Shown here: positions 11,438 to 22,695 of the stretch, in pieces
Numbering within the stretch: the first letter of the stretch is position 1
Layout: the number at the start of each line of letters is the position of its first letter
Assembly (NCBI GenBank): GCA_023014335.1
Contig: JAECYW010000012.1
Span: forward strand, 992,001 to 1,056,000
DNA: 64,000 nucleotides
From: Galerina marginata
Lineage: Eukaryota; Basidiomycota; Agaricomycetes; Agaricales; Galerinaceae
Direction: 5' to 3'
Position numbers and translations under genes: made by a program
The notes under the pieces: model-generated
Seen by the model: the letters and a program-made list of their open reading frames with translations, nothing else
Database searches by the model: none
Told to the model about the DNA's origin: nothing

Positions 11438-12115
11438 AGAAGCAAAGGCTTGGTGTTATTTCCTGCTTTTGAGGGACCCAAAGGCCATATGGGATACGCT
11501 TTCAGGGATTCACATCACACGTGGATTGGCGACAAGGCTCGTGTTACGGAGGAAATTTCTGCGTCTGGTCAAGGACAAGAAGGAATTGATGGCAACCTGG
11601 ATCGGTTGTGTTAAGCATGCTGCTTTTCAACTGGTGGCGATCAGTGTTGTGGTTTTAGACGAAGATCGAATTTTGGCGCTTACAAACGGATTGGATGACT
11701 TGTATGAGTCCTTTGTTATTTCCTTGGATTTGACGTCATCCCAGAACTTGACCCTCAAATATGTTGTGGATCGGCTTCTCAACAATGAGATGCAACGAGG
11801 GAATAAGGGGAGGGAGATCAAGGAGGAGGAAAAGGCCCTACTTGCAAGGGGAAGGGTATCGGGATTGGGATTGGGATCAAAAGGGAATGCTGGACCACGC
11901 CAGTGCTGGAATTGTGATAAGCCTGGGCACATCAGTCGTTTATGTCCTGAGTCCCAGGCAAGTTTGGATTCGGATGCTAGTTCAGGTTCAGGCTCAAGTT
12001 CGGAGAGGGGAAGGAAGAAGAAGAAGAAGAAGAAGGGGAAGGAGAAGGGAAAAAGAAAAGAACAGGCAAATTTGGGGGTAAGCTCATGGCATGGATTGCG
12101 TAATTTGGGATCTCA
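11418..12115 (+). pseudogene. gag: Ty1/copia gag fragment, head to head with pol
   Basis: Plus-strand gag lacking its N-terminus. A UBN2-type region (AIWDTLSGIH..., DLYESFVISLD...) is followed by a Lys/Glu-rich linker, a CCHC knuckle CWNCDKPGHISRLC and a poly-Lys tail. In a normal copia element gag precedes pol on the same strand. Here the gag reading frame and the pol frame point away from each other and meet within about 20 bp at 11418-11437. This marks an inversion or a junction of two copies. The 3' end is cut by the 12116-14150 element. Confidence 0.85.
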
Positions 12116-14150
12116 CACCGGAGGCAAAAGCCGGGGCACACAAGTTCATGTGCCTTTGACTCACTTGACTTGTACGTGATTCGTACTACTCGTGTTGAGT
12201 ACGAGTGTCATTTTTCCTGGCCATAAGTATTAATAGAACACCTTCAGAGGCAGAAGTTCGGTTCAGTTCGGTTATGAGGGCCTTGAGGCATGGCAAATCA
12301 CACCACTGAACTGGTCACATGAAAAAAGTCTCACTGGCCATGCTAATTCATGCTGCAGCCCCCGTAGCGGGGACCAGTATTATATCAAACTCTAAATTTA
12401 CATTTTATATACCTATTGCATGATACTTATAGTAAAATTTAGACCATCAGAATCACAGAGATCAAAATATATGTTTTATATCACTTTTTCAGCTCATGAG
12501 AAATGCTGTTCACATCTTTGGGTGCTTATTGACTTTTGTTGGTAAGTTTTAGGAATAAGATCATACATCATGGCAATGACACAAATAACTTGGCTTGTTG
12601 GCCGACGCCTTGCGCAGCAAAAAGTTGTCCCTAAATTATGTATTGGGGATGATTACTTGGCACGGCAGGATATTGTACACCGTATATGGTATTCACAGAA
12701 AATACTGAAGGTATTCTTCTGGGAGCAAAGGTTTGGTGGGACTTTGGCCTCATCATGACTTGTGGCTACAACAATTCAATGATATCAAATGAACTGCCCA
12801 TCTCAAATAAGCGGCTTGGTGATTAGCCCTGTTTTCATCAGTAAGAGTGGCGCACTCTTACTGACTGAATGGGCAGTCGATGTAAAAGAACTCATGCCAC
12901 TCTAAGGAGGGGTGAATTTAAAATAGTGAAGACATAAAAGTCCTCGGACACTGAATTGGCCTCTTTGACCTAAAGCATCTTGGACACATAAAGTAGGTGG
13001 TACACGACTTAATAGACCTCAAACGCACTCATCAACCTGCATCCCAGCCATAGCAATTCAAGTATTGCTACTGGCAATGGTGCCATTATGTTGTCCAGAC
13101 TAAGGGAATAGCACGGGTTGGCCGTACCTGCATGGGTCCGCGGCAAAGGATACTTGCAAGTTGGGTACTTGAGCCAGTGCCAATACCCGCGACCTTTTAA
13201 ACGAGCCCAAGAATCAATTTTTTGGTGCAGAAACGAGTGAGATACACTTGATTTCGTGAAAAACGTCGAAATCAGATGTATCTTACTCATTTCTTGGCCG
13301 ATTTTCGTGTTCTTGGGCTCATTTCGAGGGGTAAACCCGAGTGGGTTACGGGTATAGGTATCTGCGGGAATAGATATGGGTAAGCGCTCAGACACTCGCA
13401 GGTTACACATGCTATTCCCGTGCTATTCCCTAGTTGTTTTTGAGCACAAGGGCAGAGCAGAAGTTGCTCACCTTTTAAATCAGGCCAAGTTGAATGAGGC
13501 ATTGGCAGGTAAAGGAAGAGGAAGCATGGTTTATGGGTGAACTTACAGGTCAACAGATGAGCCCACAGATCTAAGATTAAATGGGGCTTACAAGGTAGCA
13601 GTCCTTCGGCGTCCATTCACATCATGAGACTTGGTTAGAAGTTGTACTTTTAGTTAAAACTTAAAAGGTATATTTTAGTAGCAAAAAACACTTGCTTATA
13701 TTTTGAGGGTCTAGAGGAGCTGGCAAGCGGGCAAGAAGGAGTTGGGGTCGGTGGTGGCTGGTGATGCACTGATGCTGCTTTCGGATTGCGATGTGATTGG
13801 TTGGAATACCCGGCCCGAGCAACAGCGCGATCTTGTCATAGCGAGATCATCTCGGAAAGTGTTATAATGAGGCTTGGGGATTGCTTACCATAGAATATGT
13901 GTATTAAGACAAGCGAAGTTTGTGTGTACTAAGATTTGAAGCCTCCATTACATAATGAAAATTATACCAGGTTGATTTGCGATGTGAACCGTCTCTTCAA
14001 GTTCGAACCGGACTCCGAGTTCTAAACTGAACTTGTCGATATCCAGCCACCACGAGTCCAACATGAGGCGAGAAAGTAAGTACGTGTCACCTACAAACCA
14101 AGTGCCTCAAAGGCACATGGATTTATGTGCCCTGGCTTTTGCCTCCGGTG
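12116..14150. mobile_element. Non-autonomous TIR element, 2.0 kb
   Basis: Termini CACCGGAGGCAAAAGCC and the inverted GGCTTTTGCCTCCGGTG, with further imperfect TIR (GGGCACA..., CATGTGCCTTTGA against TGCCTCAAAGGCACATG), flanked by TCA on both sides (12113-12115 and 14151-14153). A 3-bp duplication would suit PIF/Harbinger, but the terminus is not the usual one. I see no transposase inside. Part of the interior (about 13030-13430) is another MITE. Confidence 0.6.
13030..13430. repeat. MITE of the ACCCGC/GAGCCCAAGAA family
   Basis: An imperfect palindrome with repeated GGGTA/TACCC words near both ends and a GAGCCCAAGAA / TTCTTGGGCTC pair inside. Diverged relatives are in the KDZ-1 inverted repeats (22090-22445, 40155-40510; also about 21185-21350). 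Confidence 0.55.
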
Positions 14151-14153
14151 TCA

Positions 14154-14940
14154 TGAGATTGGGAATCGGAGGCCAGAAGAAGCATATTAGATGATTTTTG
14201 GAGGCTCACAAGGGGAAGTGACGCCAGAAATTAGCTTGGCACTTGCCCCCAAATATCTGGGTGGAGCTTTAATTTACAATAGGTACGCTACGTGTCATGT
14301 AGTTAGTTTCTCTCAAGCATTTGGACAGTGGTACCGAGCTTACCTTGAACTTACGGGCCTCGGCTGGCCGTTTTGGTTCGACAGGGATTGGAAGTTAGTG
14401 GGTCTTCTGAGATAAATATTGGTACTGTTAGATTCAAATTTAACTGTAGGTTACAGATATACCTACTAATTAATGAAGGGCAGGCAAAATTGAGGACAAA
14501 GGAGGGCATCTAGACCTAAATAAAAGCCTATGGCGCTTTCTCAATTCTGAGAAGTCTGTACTTTCTTTACCTTGCCCCACCTATTCCACCTGGAATGGCC
14601 AGATTTCAGTGTAATTTAGCCAAATAAGCCTAAAAAAGCAGAAAATTCTGGTGGATTCTGGTAGGTTCCAGCAGAATGGTAGACCGGAATCCACTGAAAT
14701 CTACCATAATAGACTGGAATCACATTTTTACAAATAATAGCAAATTCCAGTGGAGTGAATAGACTTGAATTTGCTCAGAAATAGAGCACAACATAGCTGA
14801 GTGCAGCTCGTAGACTTTGGTCTACTCAGATTTTTCTATTTTTGGTGAGTACAGTTGGTGTATAGAGTTAGTGGATTTATCACTGCCATGCCCAGTCAGG
14901 CAGCCCAGACTATTTTGCAGAGGACACAAAATATGCCAAG
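14154..14940. other. Intergenic, no gene recognised
   Basis: 14191-14415 is open for 74 codons but resembles nothing I know. 14590-14870 holds a decayed GGAATTCCAGTGG-type palindromic repeat. Confidence 0.4.
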
Positions 14941-15087
14941 TCACATGTTCTAATGTTTCTTAAGCTTTTGCTAAGATTCTTAAAGTTTTTTAAGCTTTTC
15001 CTAAGATCTTTTGCTTAGATTCCTAATGTTTCTTAAGGTTTTTTAAGCTTTTCCTAAGATTCCTTAAGCTTTTGCTAAGATTTCTTA
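14941..15087. repeat. Satellite array, left part
   Basis: Tandem CTTAAGCTTTTGCTAAG-type units of about 21 bp, continued at 16607-17022 after a TIR element that split the array. Confidence 0.8.
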
Positions 15088-16606
15088 GGGCCTGTACAAG
15101 AAGGGGGTGGGAGTTAACGTACCATGGCCCCACGCAGGTTCCGGGTGGGCTAAGCCTGCTGTTATGGCTGTCAGTGCGGAAGAAGAGGAAAAGAGGGGAC
15201 AGGGATTACCTGTGGGGCTGACAAAAACCCTACTACCTTTATAATGTTTCTTGTGTTCAATTTGATTTAAAGTGTTGTTATTCTTGTTAATTATCATTTT
15301 TTATTAATGATACTAATAAGAGAGACTGGTTTGGAGTCTGCTGGAATTCTGCTGGACTTCCATTGGTCTATTCTGTCAGAGTCCGTTGGACTTCCGTTGG
15401 CTATTTTGTCTGTTTGGGTGTACTCTGACTGCTGATTGGTGAAATTCTGTTGGTCAGTCTGCCTACAAAGTCTGTTGGACTCACAATCCAGCCAGACATG
15501 CATTGGACAGGCCCCAGAAAGACAGCAGAAAAATCCAGCAGGTGTAAACCAAAAAAATACTGATTCTGAGTACACCAAGTCCAATGGAGTCTGACCGGAC
15601 TCTGGCTGGAAAAGGTGTGGGAGCGTAAAGACCTCAATTTTTGAGATTGTAAGACCGCAAAAGACCGGTCTTGGTGAACCGGTCTTTTGTAGCCCTGTCA
15701 ATACCCTTCAAAACGCACCCAAGAACATATTTATTGGTACAAATTTGACTAAAATACAAGCCAAACTATAAAATATTTTGAAAAAAGAGTAGATGTACTG
15801 GAATATTTTTGTAAGTACATCAATTCTCAGCGTAAATCAACGTTCTTGGGCTTGTTTGAAAGCTAAAATGTATGTTAATAAGTTTACTGATTCAAAAGTT
15901 TAAAATATTTCGTGTTTTATATGAAAATACCAGTCTTAAATTGATTATACGTTATTTGGTCAAAGACCGGTCCAGGACTGCAAAAGACTGTGGTCTTTGG
16001 TCTTTTGCGGTCTTCTGCAATCGTTCGTAGTCCTAGGACCAATGTGAACTGGTCTTGGTCTTGGTCCAGGCCCCAGAGGGGTTAAAGACCAAACCGGACC
16101 AAACTTTCAATCACTACATGTAGTCACACACAGACTTCCTTATCTTTATCCATCATTATCCATTCTTGTTCCTCACTCATAAATCATATTAAATAAATAC
16201 TTTCCTTTTTAAAAAGCAGGTTTTCCAACTGTTTTTCACTTTTTCTGTGTTTGATTCATGTCAAGAGGGTGATACACAAACTATATAGGTTTACAGGGAG
16301 AATTTAGCTATAATTTTGTTTCTGGATGTCAATCCTTTATTGAGGTTTATTGGCACACAGAATTGTATGAAGTTTGAACTGGAAGGGCTGGTATCTACGG
16401 CACACTTATCAGAAAAGTTATTTCAACAGTGAATCAATGCATTGCTGATGCATTGTTGTGCATGTTGTTGCCATTAATGTGTTTAAAGCTCTGCTTACAA
16501 CAAAAATCAGGCTGAATTGGCTTGGGGCTGAGAAAGGCCCCGAGGGCATTATTTTGGCAGACAGCTCCGAGATTGCTCTGATCAAGGCGATTTGCTGTAC
16601 AGGCCC
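15088..16606. mobile_element. Harbinger-like non-autonomous element
   Basis: A 1519-bp insertion with termini GGGCCTGTACA and TGTACAGGCCC, flanked by TTA on both sides (15085-15087 and 16607-16609), all inside the satellite array. A 3-bp TTA duplication and GGGCCTGT-type ends are the PIF/Harbinger signature. Inside are an R2 copy (15103-15640) and part of a hAT-like MITE (15643-16120), so it is composite. No transposase. Confidence 0.82.
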
Positions 16607-17022
16607 TTAAGCTTTTGCTAAAATTCCTTAAGCTTTTGCTAAAGTTTCTTAAGCTTTTGCTAAGATTCTTAAGGTTTTTTTAAGGTTTTTAAGCTTTTCC
16701 TAAGATCTTTTGCTTAGATTCCTAAGGTTTGCTAAGGTTTCTTAAGCTTTTGCTAAAGTTTCTTAAGGTTTCTTAAGGTTTCTTAAGCTTTTGCTAAAGT
16801 TTCTTAAGGTTTCTTAAGGTTTCTTAAGCTTTTGCTAAAGTTTCTTAAGGTTTCTTAAGCTTTTGCTAAAGTTTCTTAAGGTTTCTTAAGCTTTTGCTAA
16901 GGTTTCTTAAGCTTTTTAAGCTTTTGCTAAGGTTTCTTAAGCTTTTGCTAAAGTTTCTTAAGGTTTTGCTGAGATTTCTTAAGGTTTCCTAAGGTTTTGC
17001 TAAGATTTTTTAAGGTTTTGTG
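16607..17022. repeat. Satellite array, right part
   Basis: About 20 tandem TTTCTTAAGCTTTTGCTAAAG-like units (about 21 bp, with shorter variants). Confidence 0.85.
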
Positions 17023-17273
17023 ATGCCAAATGGCTCTACTTGGCATTCACAGGACTATGCTGGCATGTGCTTTATATTATGTTATTGTATCATTTGTTGC
17101 TGTAGCTGTACTGTTCTGAACCTTCTGCCATTCTGAATGGAAATTAGACAGACATCTTTCTGTTATTCACCAATCTTTCCGAGATTCTGTTTTGATGCAT
17201 CTGACCTTCCAAACAGAAAGGAGTATGTATGAGGGAATTCCGGATCAAACACAAACACAACCAATGCGCCAAA
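17023..17273. other. Spacer, no gene recognised
   Basis: Unique-looking sequence with no supportable gene. Confidence 0.4.
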
Positions 17274-17694
17274 TAGTGTTTTGAAGTCCGGTTGCAGGAC
17301 TGGAAAAAGACCGCAACCAAACCGGACCAGGACCGCAAAAGACCGGACCAGCAGTCCGGTCTTTGGAAATTTGAGAATGAAAGACCGGAAAAAGACCGGT
17401 CTTTGAAGACCGGTTTCCGGTCCCAGGACCGGTCCAAACCGGTAGTTTTGTAGGCCATATTTTTCCCTTTAAAACGCACTATGTATCATAATTTTAGACA
17501 AAGTTCTCACTGAGAAATAAAAAAAACCATTTTGAAACTCCCAAAAGTGTAGGAAATGGAGAATATTTCCGTAGAATCACCAGTTCTCAACGGAATTTAA
17601 CGTTCTTGGACTCGTTTTAAAGGTATATATAATCTTTACAAATTATACTGATACATATATGCGAAATAATGACAATAATGTGTCGAAAAACCGG
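17274..17694 (+). repeat. Left part of a hAT-like MITE, cut by LTR X
   Basis: Begins TAGTGTTTTGAAGTCCGG and continues with AAGACCGG/CCGGTCTT words. It ends abruptly at 17695 where the LTR starts, so the retroelement integrated into this MITE. The matching right end is not in the window. Confidence 0.75.
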
Positions 17695-19344
17695 TGAGAT
17701 GCTTGCTGCGGGGTGACTCCGAAACACAAAAGAGACGCGGCCGTAGTAGATAGTTTTATTTCTCAATAAAACCAATCAACCAAAACAACCAAATCTTCCG
17801 TAAATCAGACTCTACAAGTGACGTGGACAAAACACCCAATCAATCAATCAATATAATTGACTAGTTCTTTTTGGGAGGGACAGAGGTTTTATAATATCGA
17901 GAGTCAAACGAGATATTCAAAGGTTACATAGCCGCCGCGGACACTTTGTTAATTGACTTAAGCGACGCGGCCACCACAGAGGTGAACAGGTATAAAGTTT
18001 TTATTGGTATTTGGGGTTGATACTGGGACTACACTTCTTGTGTAACTGAGAAAACGGGCACTCAGGCGCATACTGACTTGTCACTCGGGACACTGAACTC
18101 GATGTCACTTGGGATGCGTACTAACAAAACTTGGGCCACCAAAACCCTTTACTAACGTGAACGTGATGTCTACAACCCTTGAAGTTGTTCCTGCTACAGT
18201 CCAGGTCTTAGACATGCGGCACACTACCAAAGTACTCGTACCCGGCTAATCAGATGGCCACTGAAGCCTTGTTCAAGTCAATTAAGACAGGTGAAGTAGG
18301 ATCGTTGTTCAAATCTCTCGAATAGTTGTCACTCAGATCACAAAGGTGAAATTCCGTTATCAACGCGAACAATCAATTGGTTTGAAATTCCTCGAAGTCA
18401 AGTTACAATTTTAGAGACTCTTATTGTGCTGCGCAAACCGACTGGAGTATAATCTCGTGGGTAGTAAATTGCTTGTCTCTACCTAGGTAGTTCTACTGCT
18501 TTTATAGTACATTAGAGCTGATACATGTGATACATTTGCATAAACTACTTGACCAATCTTTAAGACGCGTCCGCGTGCCAATCTGTATGACTTCAATATC
18601 CCACATTATCTGTGTGACCTCATCAGACATCAGCTTTGGTAGGTGCTGACTCAAGTAGAACACGTAAGCTTTTCCTGATTGGTCGGCTCCTGACTCGGCT
18701 TGTCGGCCGCGTCTGATATTCCTTCTATTTTTAGCCCATCTGATGCCCAGAGAACTTGGAGGTTCTTGGTCATCTCGGACGCATCCATATCTAATCTCAC
18801 TAGAGTCCATGCTGACGCGAACTTGCACAGTCATCCATCCTAGTCGCCATCATCTGCCTGATGTCAGCAAGTTCCAGACCGGTCCTCGTCTATTTTTATA
18901 TGGCCGAGTCACCCGATGCTTCTTCGGTCTGGCCGCGGCAATTGCCATGACGCAATGCTGAGAAGGAGAAGCTCCGTCCATTGCCTAATGCGGAGGCGCG
19001 TGCTAACTTCATTGGCGCTTATCGTGGGCCCCATAACCTCGGATAGTAGTCCTTTCTATTTGTACTAGAGACCTGCACTTTTGATTTACTTGTCCAGGCT
19101 GGCCCGCGTTCACAATACCGGGAGTCCGCGGCCTTAATGTACAGATTTATTTGACTCTGTAGTTATAAGCCCGTCCTGCTCGTGGCACCTCATTGCGTAC
19201 AGTACTTTCCTCTAGTCTATGCAGCGTATCTGACTACCCGGACTATTAAATAGTCACTGCATAGATACTTATTCTAAGTTCAAAAATTATATAGGGTTCG
19301 CAAAATGCAAAGATTTCAGGGCTAGTTTCAAGGCCGTCCCTTCA
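17695..19344 (-). repeat. LTR of family X, minus orientation
   Basis: A 1650-bp unit that on the minus strand starts TGAAGGGACGG and ends AAGCATCTCA, the same as the solo copy at 1803-3486. A polypurine tract follows at 19345, so this is the 3' LTR of a minus-strand element whose body continues to the right. Open frames inside are non-coding. Confidence 0.8.
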
Positions 19345-19377
19345 TCTCCCCCCAACTTAGATGTTGACTGTCCCCAG
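19345..19377 (-). other. Polypurine tract and conserved 3' end of element X
   Basis: On the minus strand AAGTTGGGGGGAGA abuts the LTR start. About 33 bp here closely resemble 42251-42283, which sits beside another LTR-like end. Confidence 0.7.
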
Positions 19378-19716
19378 TCAACGGCGTTCGGTCATGGTCC
19401 GTGCATCCTCTTTGTCTTGGCAGTTCTGCAAATTGCGCCTTCTTACTGGCCAGTCCGGGAGACGCGGTCTTCTTCTGGGTTCGAATGTTTCCACGCCCGA
19501 GCTTAAATCGCGCCTGGACCCGAAATCGAAGAAAATAAGCTCGCCGCAGTCCATATTCTGTCTCCGTGACTCATTGTCGAGCAGGGATGCGTCAATCCTG
19601 CGTTCTCTACTCCCAGGCTTGCACCTTTCTGATCCTCTGCGGCGCGTGCCCTTGGAGTATTTAATCCGCCCCCATTTTCTCGTCTAAGTCCTCATTCCTT
19701 TCCTCCTTTTCTCTTC

Positions 19717-20608
19717 ATGCCTGCTTCCGCTCTCCTCGACTTCGACCTTTCCTACAATCCCGACGTGTCTGCGGCCGCGGACTTGGCTGTGACGCGTCTC
19801 TGGTCCGCGCTCATCACCCGCCTCCTCCTTATTCGTAGCGGGAGTTCTATCGCCCCCGACCTCATCACTGACATCATGGCGGGCCAATATAAAACTTGTG
19901 TAAGTCTTTTTATTCCTTTCTTTCTTTCTCGCTCCTAACTCTCCTGTTTAGGTTCTTCTCAAAGAAGAGTACAACAGGCCTACCAAGCCCGCCGAACCCT
20001 TCAACATCCGCCGCATCCGGAATTGGCTCTCCGATGCCAGACGTGTCGCAACCTGAACTGTGCCAAGGTCGTTTGTTCCTTCCGCGGCGAGAACGTCAAA
20101 TGCTCCGCGTGCGAAGTCAGCCATCTGCCATGCGATTTCATGCTGACCTCAGACAAACGCGAACGAACCCGCGCTTACCATCAATAGCGCTACTCTTGCC
20201 GCACTTTGGACTGCCTTCCGCGACGCTGACTTGGACTTCAACCCTCTCGACGGATCTTGCTCCCTGTTTCCCGCGGACCTTTCCTTGAAAGATGTCCTTG
20301 ATCGATTTCTGCCTTCTGGCCGCGTCGTTTTCCTTGAGCAAGTTCACCAATCCCTTATCAATGTCACCCTAGCCGACCTAGCTGAGTCCGAGGAAGAAGA
20401 CAACACGCCCGCCGCTCGCCGTCGCGGCCCATATCTTGATCTTGAGGCTGTGGAGTCCAACGGTGAGGAGGAGCCTCCAGCTGAGCGTGGTTATGCCAGC
20501 GAGCTTGATGCGGAGGCCGAGGCTCTGGCCACTCCCTATGGTCCGCACAAGGAAACGCTCCACGATCTCTTTACCTCTCGCATCCCATCTTCAGAGCCCG
20601 GGGAGTAA
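19717..20608 (+). pseudogene. Antisense Cys-rich gene beside LTR X
   Basis: Reads opposite to the retroelement. Exon 1 (ATG 19717, MPASALLDFDLS...) ends near 19897 at GT(GT)AAGT. After an intron ending in TTTAG (19951) an open frame carries a cysteine module: C-X2-C-X4-C-X4-C (CQTCRNLNCAKVVC), 8 residues, C-X2-C-X6-C (CSACEVSHLPC). It stops at TAG 20186-20188. A +1-shifted frame then runs open to TAA 20606-20608 and is strongly acidic. One frameshift or a missed intron separates the two parts, so I treat it as broken. The position and Cys pattern resemble the antisense gene of gypsy-1 (6403-7510). KDZ-1 was inserted 12 bp after the stop codon. Function unknown; nucleic-acid binding is an inference. 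Confidence 0.6.
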
Positions 20609-21436
20609 GCTGGACGTGTCACTTCAGTGGCCCCCAAAGACCTGCCTCTTAGGCTGATTAATTCCTGATAGGAAATACAGCCTAAAGGCAGGCCAAAAAT
20701 GATTTATAAAAAATGTTTTATCCAAAATGATTTTCTTAAATCGCAAAAACATTTTGAAAAACATTTCTGATGAAATGTTTTTGCAACTTTAAAAATAGAT
20801 ATCCCCAAAACATTTTTAGATTCCAAAATGTTTTACAGAAAAACATTTGTCACATGCTAAAAATAGAAAGTTAAAAAATGTTTTACAGAAAAATGTTTGT
20901 GACATGCCAAATATAGAAAATTAAAAAATGTTTTCCATAGTAAAAAAAATTAATATTCTTTAGCAGTGCCAGGGGTCCTAAAATCAAAAAAAAAGTTTCT
21001 TTTTCCCAGTACTGGCAGCACTATCCCATACATAAACAAAGGCTTACTACAGCTTAATATAATAAAATAATAGTTGAAAATATAGGTCTATGATAAATCT
21101 ATACTAATAATAATTCTTGAAAATCTAGATAGATAAATGGACTACTCAATATTGCCAAGAGTATTGCATGTCATTTGCAAGTAATCCATAGGATACAAAG
21201 AAATACAGTAAATTCACTTTAATAGTGCTCAAGTCACCATGAGTTATCTCACTTATTTCTTGCCCATTTAGGAGGTTTTTAGGCTCGTTTAGACAGGTAA
21301 ACCTACAGAAATTGCAGGTACAGGTACAGGTATACACTAAGATACCTAGAGATTAAGATACCCAGAGATTGAGAATACAAGTTACTGTACTATGTCAATC
21401 TTATGTTCACTTTATGTTATGCATTAAGCACATAGT

Positions 21437-21966
21437 TGTCACAATCCAATTCTAAGTCCCTCGCTTTTGTGGTTCCAATTCTGAAACATCTGTCATTCCG
21501 GCCAGAATCCGGACGGACACTCTCCCTTCTACTTCTCGGAATCATTTGTCCCTCTCCACACAATCCTCATGTTAACTTATCCTTATGTTGGTAAGGATCA
21601 GGCCCCGAGGCTTCTTTCTGCAGTATATCTTACTGAGGTCTTCCCGAGTTTCACAGTTGCGGAGTTGGGAACAACTCTGCCCTTATATTTAAAGACTTGT
21701 AATTACACCTTAGGACTTCAGTCTGATTATTAGTCTATCCACCCACACAACCTTGACATCTTATTGCTCTCATCTATCTAAGTTGTTCACTTCCAAAATA
21801 CGCCTTAGGGCAAGGTGCTGACCTTCCAGTCTCCTAACCATAAATTGGGGCATGTCATTAGGCTAGGCACAGTTCATAACTGAGGCCAAAGCCCTGTTCG
21901 TCTAGTTCCGCATTCCGCATTCCGTTGGAACCTCAGATTCTCAGAACCTCGGACTCAGTCTTAACA
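21437..21966 (+). repeat. Solo LTR of the gypsy-1 family in the left TIR
   Basis: 530 bp, TGTCACAATCC...TTAACA, flanked by a 5-bp duplication ATAGT (21432-21436, 21967-21971). Same family as 7658-8183 but diverged. Confidence 0.92.
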
Positions 21967-22089
21967 ATAGTTCACTTTGCAACATGATCATAATGCTACA
22001 AATAGGCCTAATCAGGACCCTAAGGGTCCACCTTTGCCACTCCAACCCTTACCCATAATCTAGGTGGGTTTTCAAAGCTGGGTATTTCT

Positions 22090-22445
22090 CTAAGCCTTAT
22101 TATGTACACCATCATTAAGCAAATGCATGGGTAACCCTTGGGTATCCTGGCACCTACCTGTACCCATACCCACAAGGACCCATACCTGCAACCTGCACAG
22201 GTTTACCTGTCAAAATGAGCCCAAAAACATTGAAAACAGGTGAGAAATAAATGAAATATGGGCAATTTTGACAAATTTCACAAAATTGAACTATCTCATT
22301 CAATTCTGGCCCAAAAAAAAACATTCTTGGACTCGTTTTGAAGATCATGGGTATGCAAATTGCTACCTATACCTGTATCCATTGGTACCCTTACCCACAA
22401 CCCATGCGGGTACACTGTACCCGTGTATTTTCCTAACCATCATCA
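22090..22445. repeat. MITE in the left TIR
   Basis: An imperfect palindrome with TACCC/GGGTA-rich arms and a centre around a CCCAAAAA run. Its inverse copy is at 40155-40510. Confidence 0.6.
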
Positions 22446-22695
22446 GATGTTGCAACATCTAACTTCTCCAAACTTTAATATGTGTCTGCAGATCACACAA
22501 CTTCCAGACATGAAAACAAATGCCATCTTTATATACTAGTACAAATTTTCATTGAAACCCAGTATAAAAGCTATATATTCGACATCACCCAAATCACCGC
22601 AAGTCCTCCACAAGTGACATATAAAACACAATAAGGTCATAATAACCACATTCAAGTCACTGCCACTCTGGGAATCCAAAGAATCCACTCCAACA

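Larger units (their letters stand above)
20621..22695 (+). repeat. KDZ-1 left terminal inverted repeat
   Basis: 2075 bp, an apparently perfect inverse of 39903-41977 where I compared them (both ends, the embedded LTR and two identical open frames). It includes an AAAACATTTT-rich stretch (20690-20950), a 530-bp solo LTR and a MITE. Homology stops at CCAACA (22695). Confidence 0.93.

Noticed and set aside
17695..19344. Host gene from ORFs at 18502-18961
   Set aside because: Inside an LTR shared with 1803-3486; frames are not conserved between the two copies.
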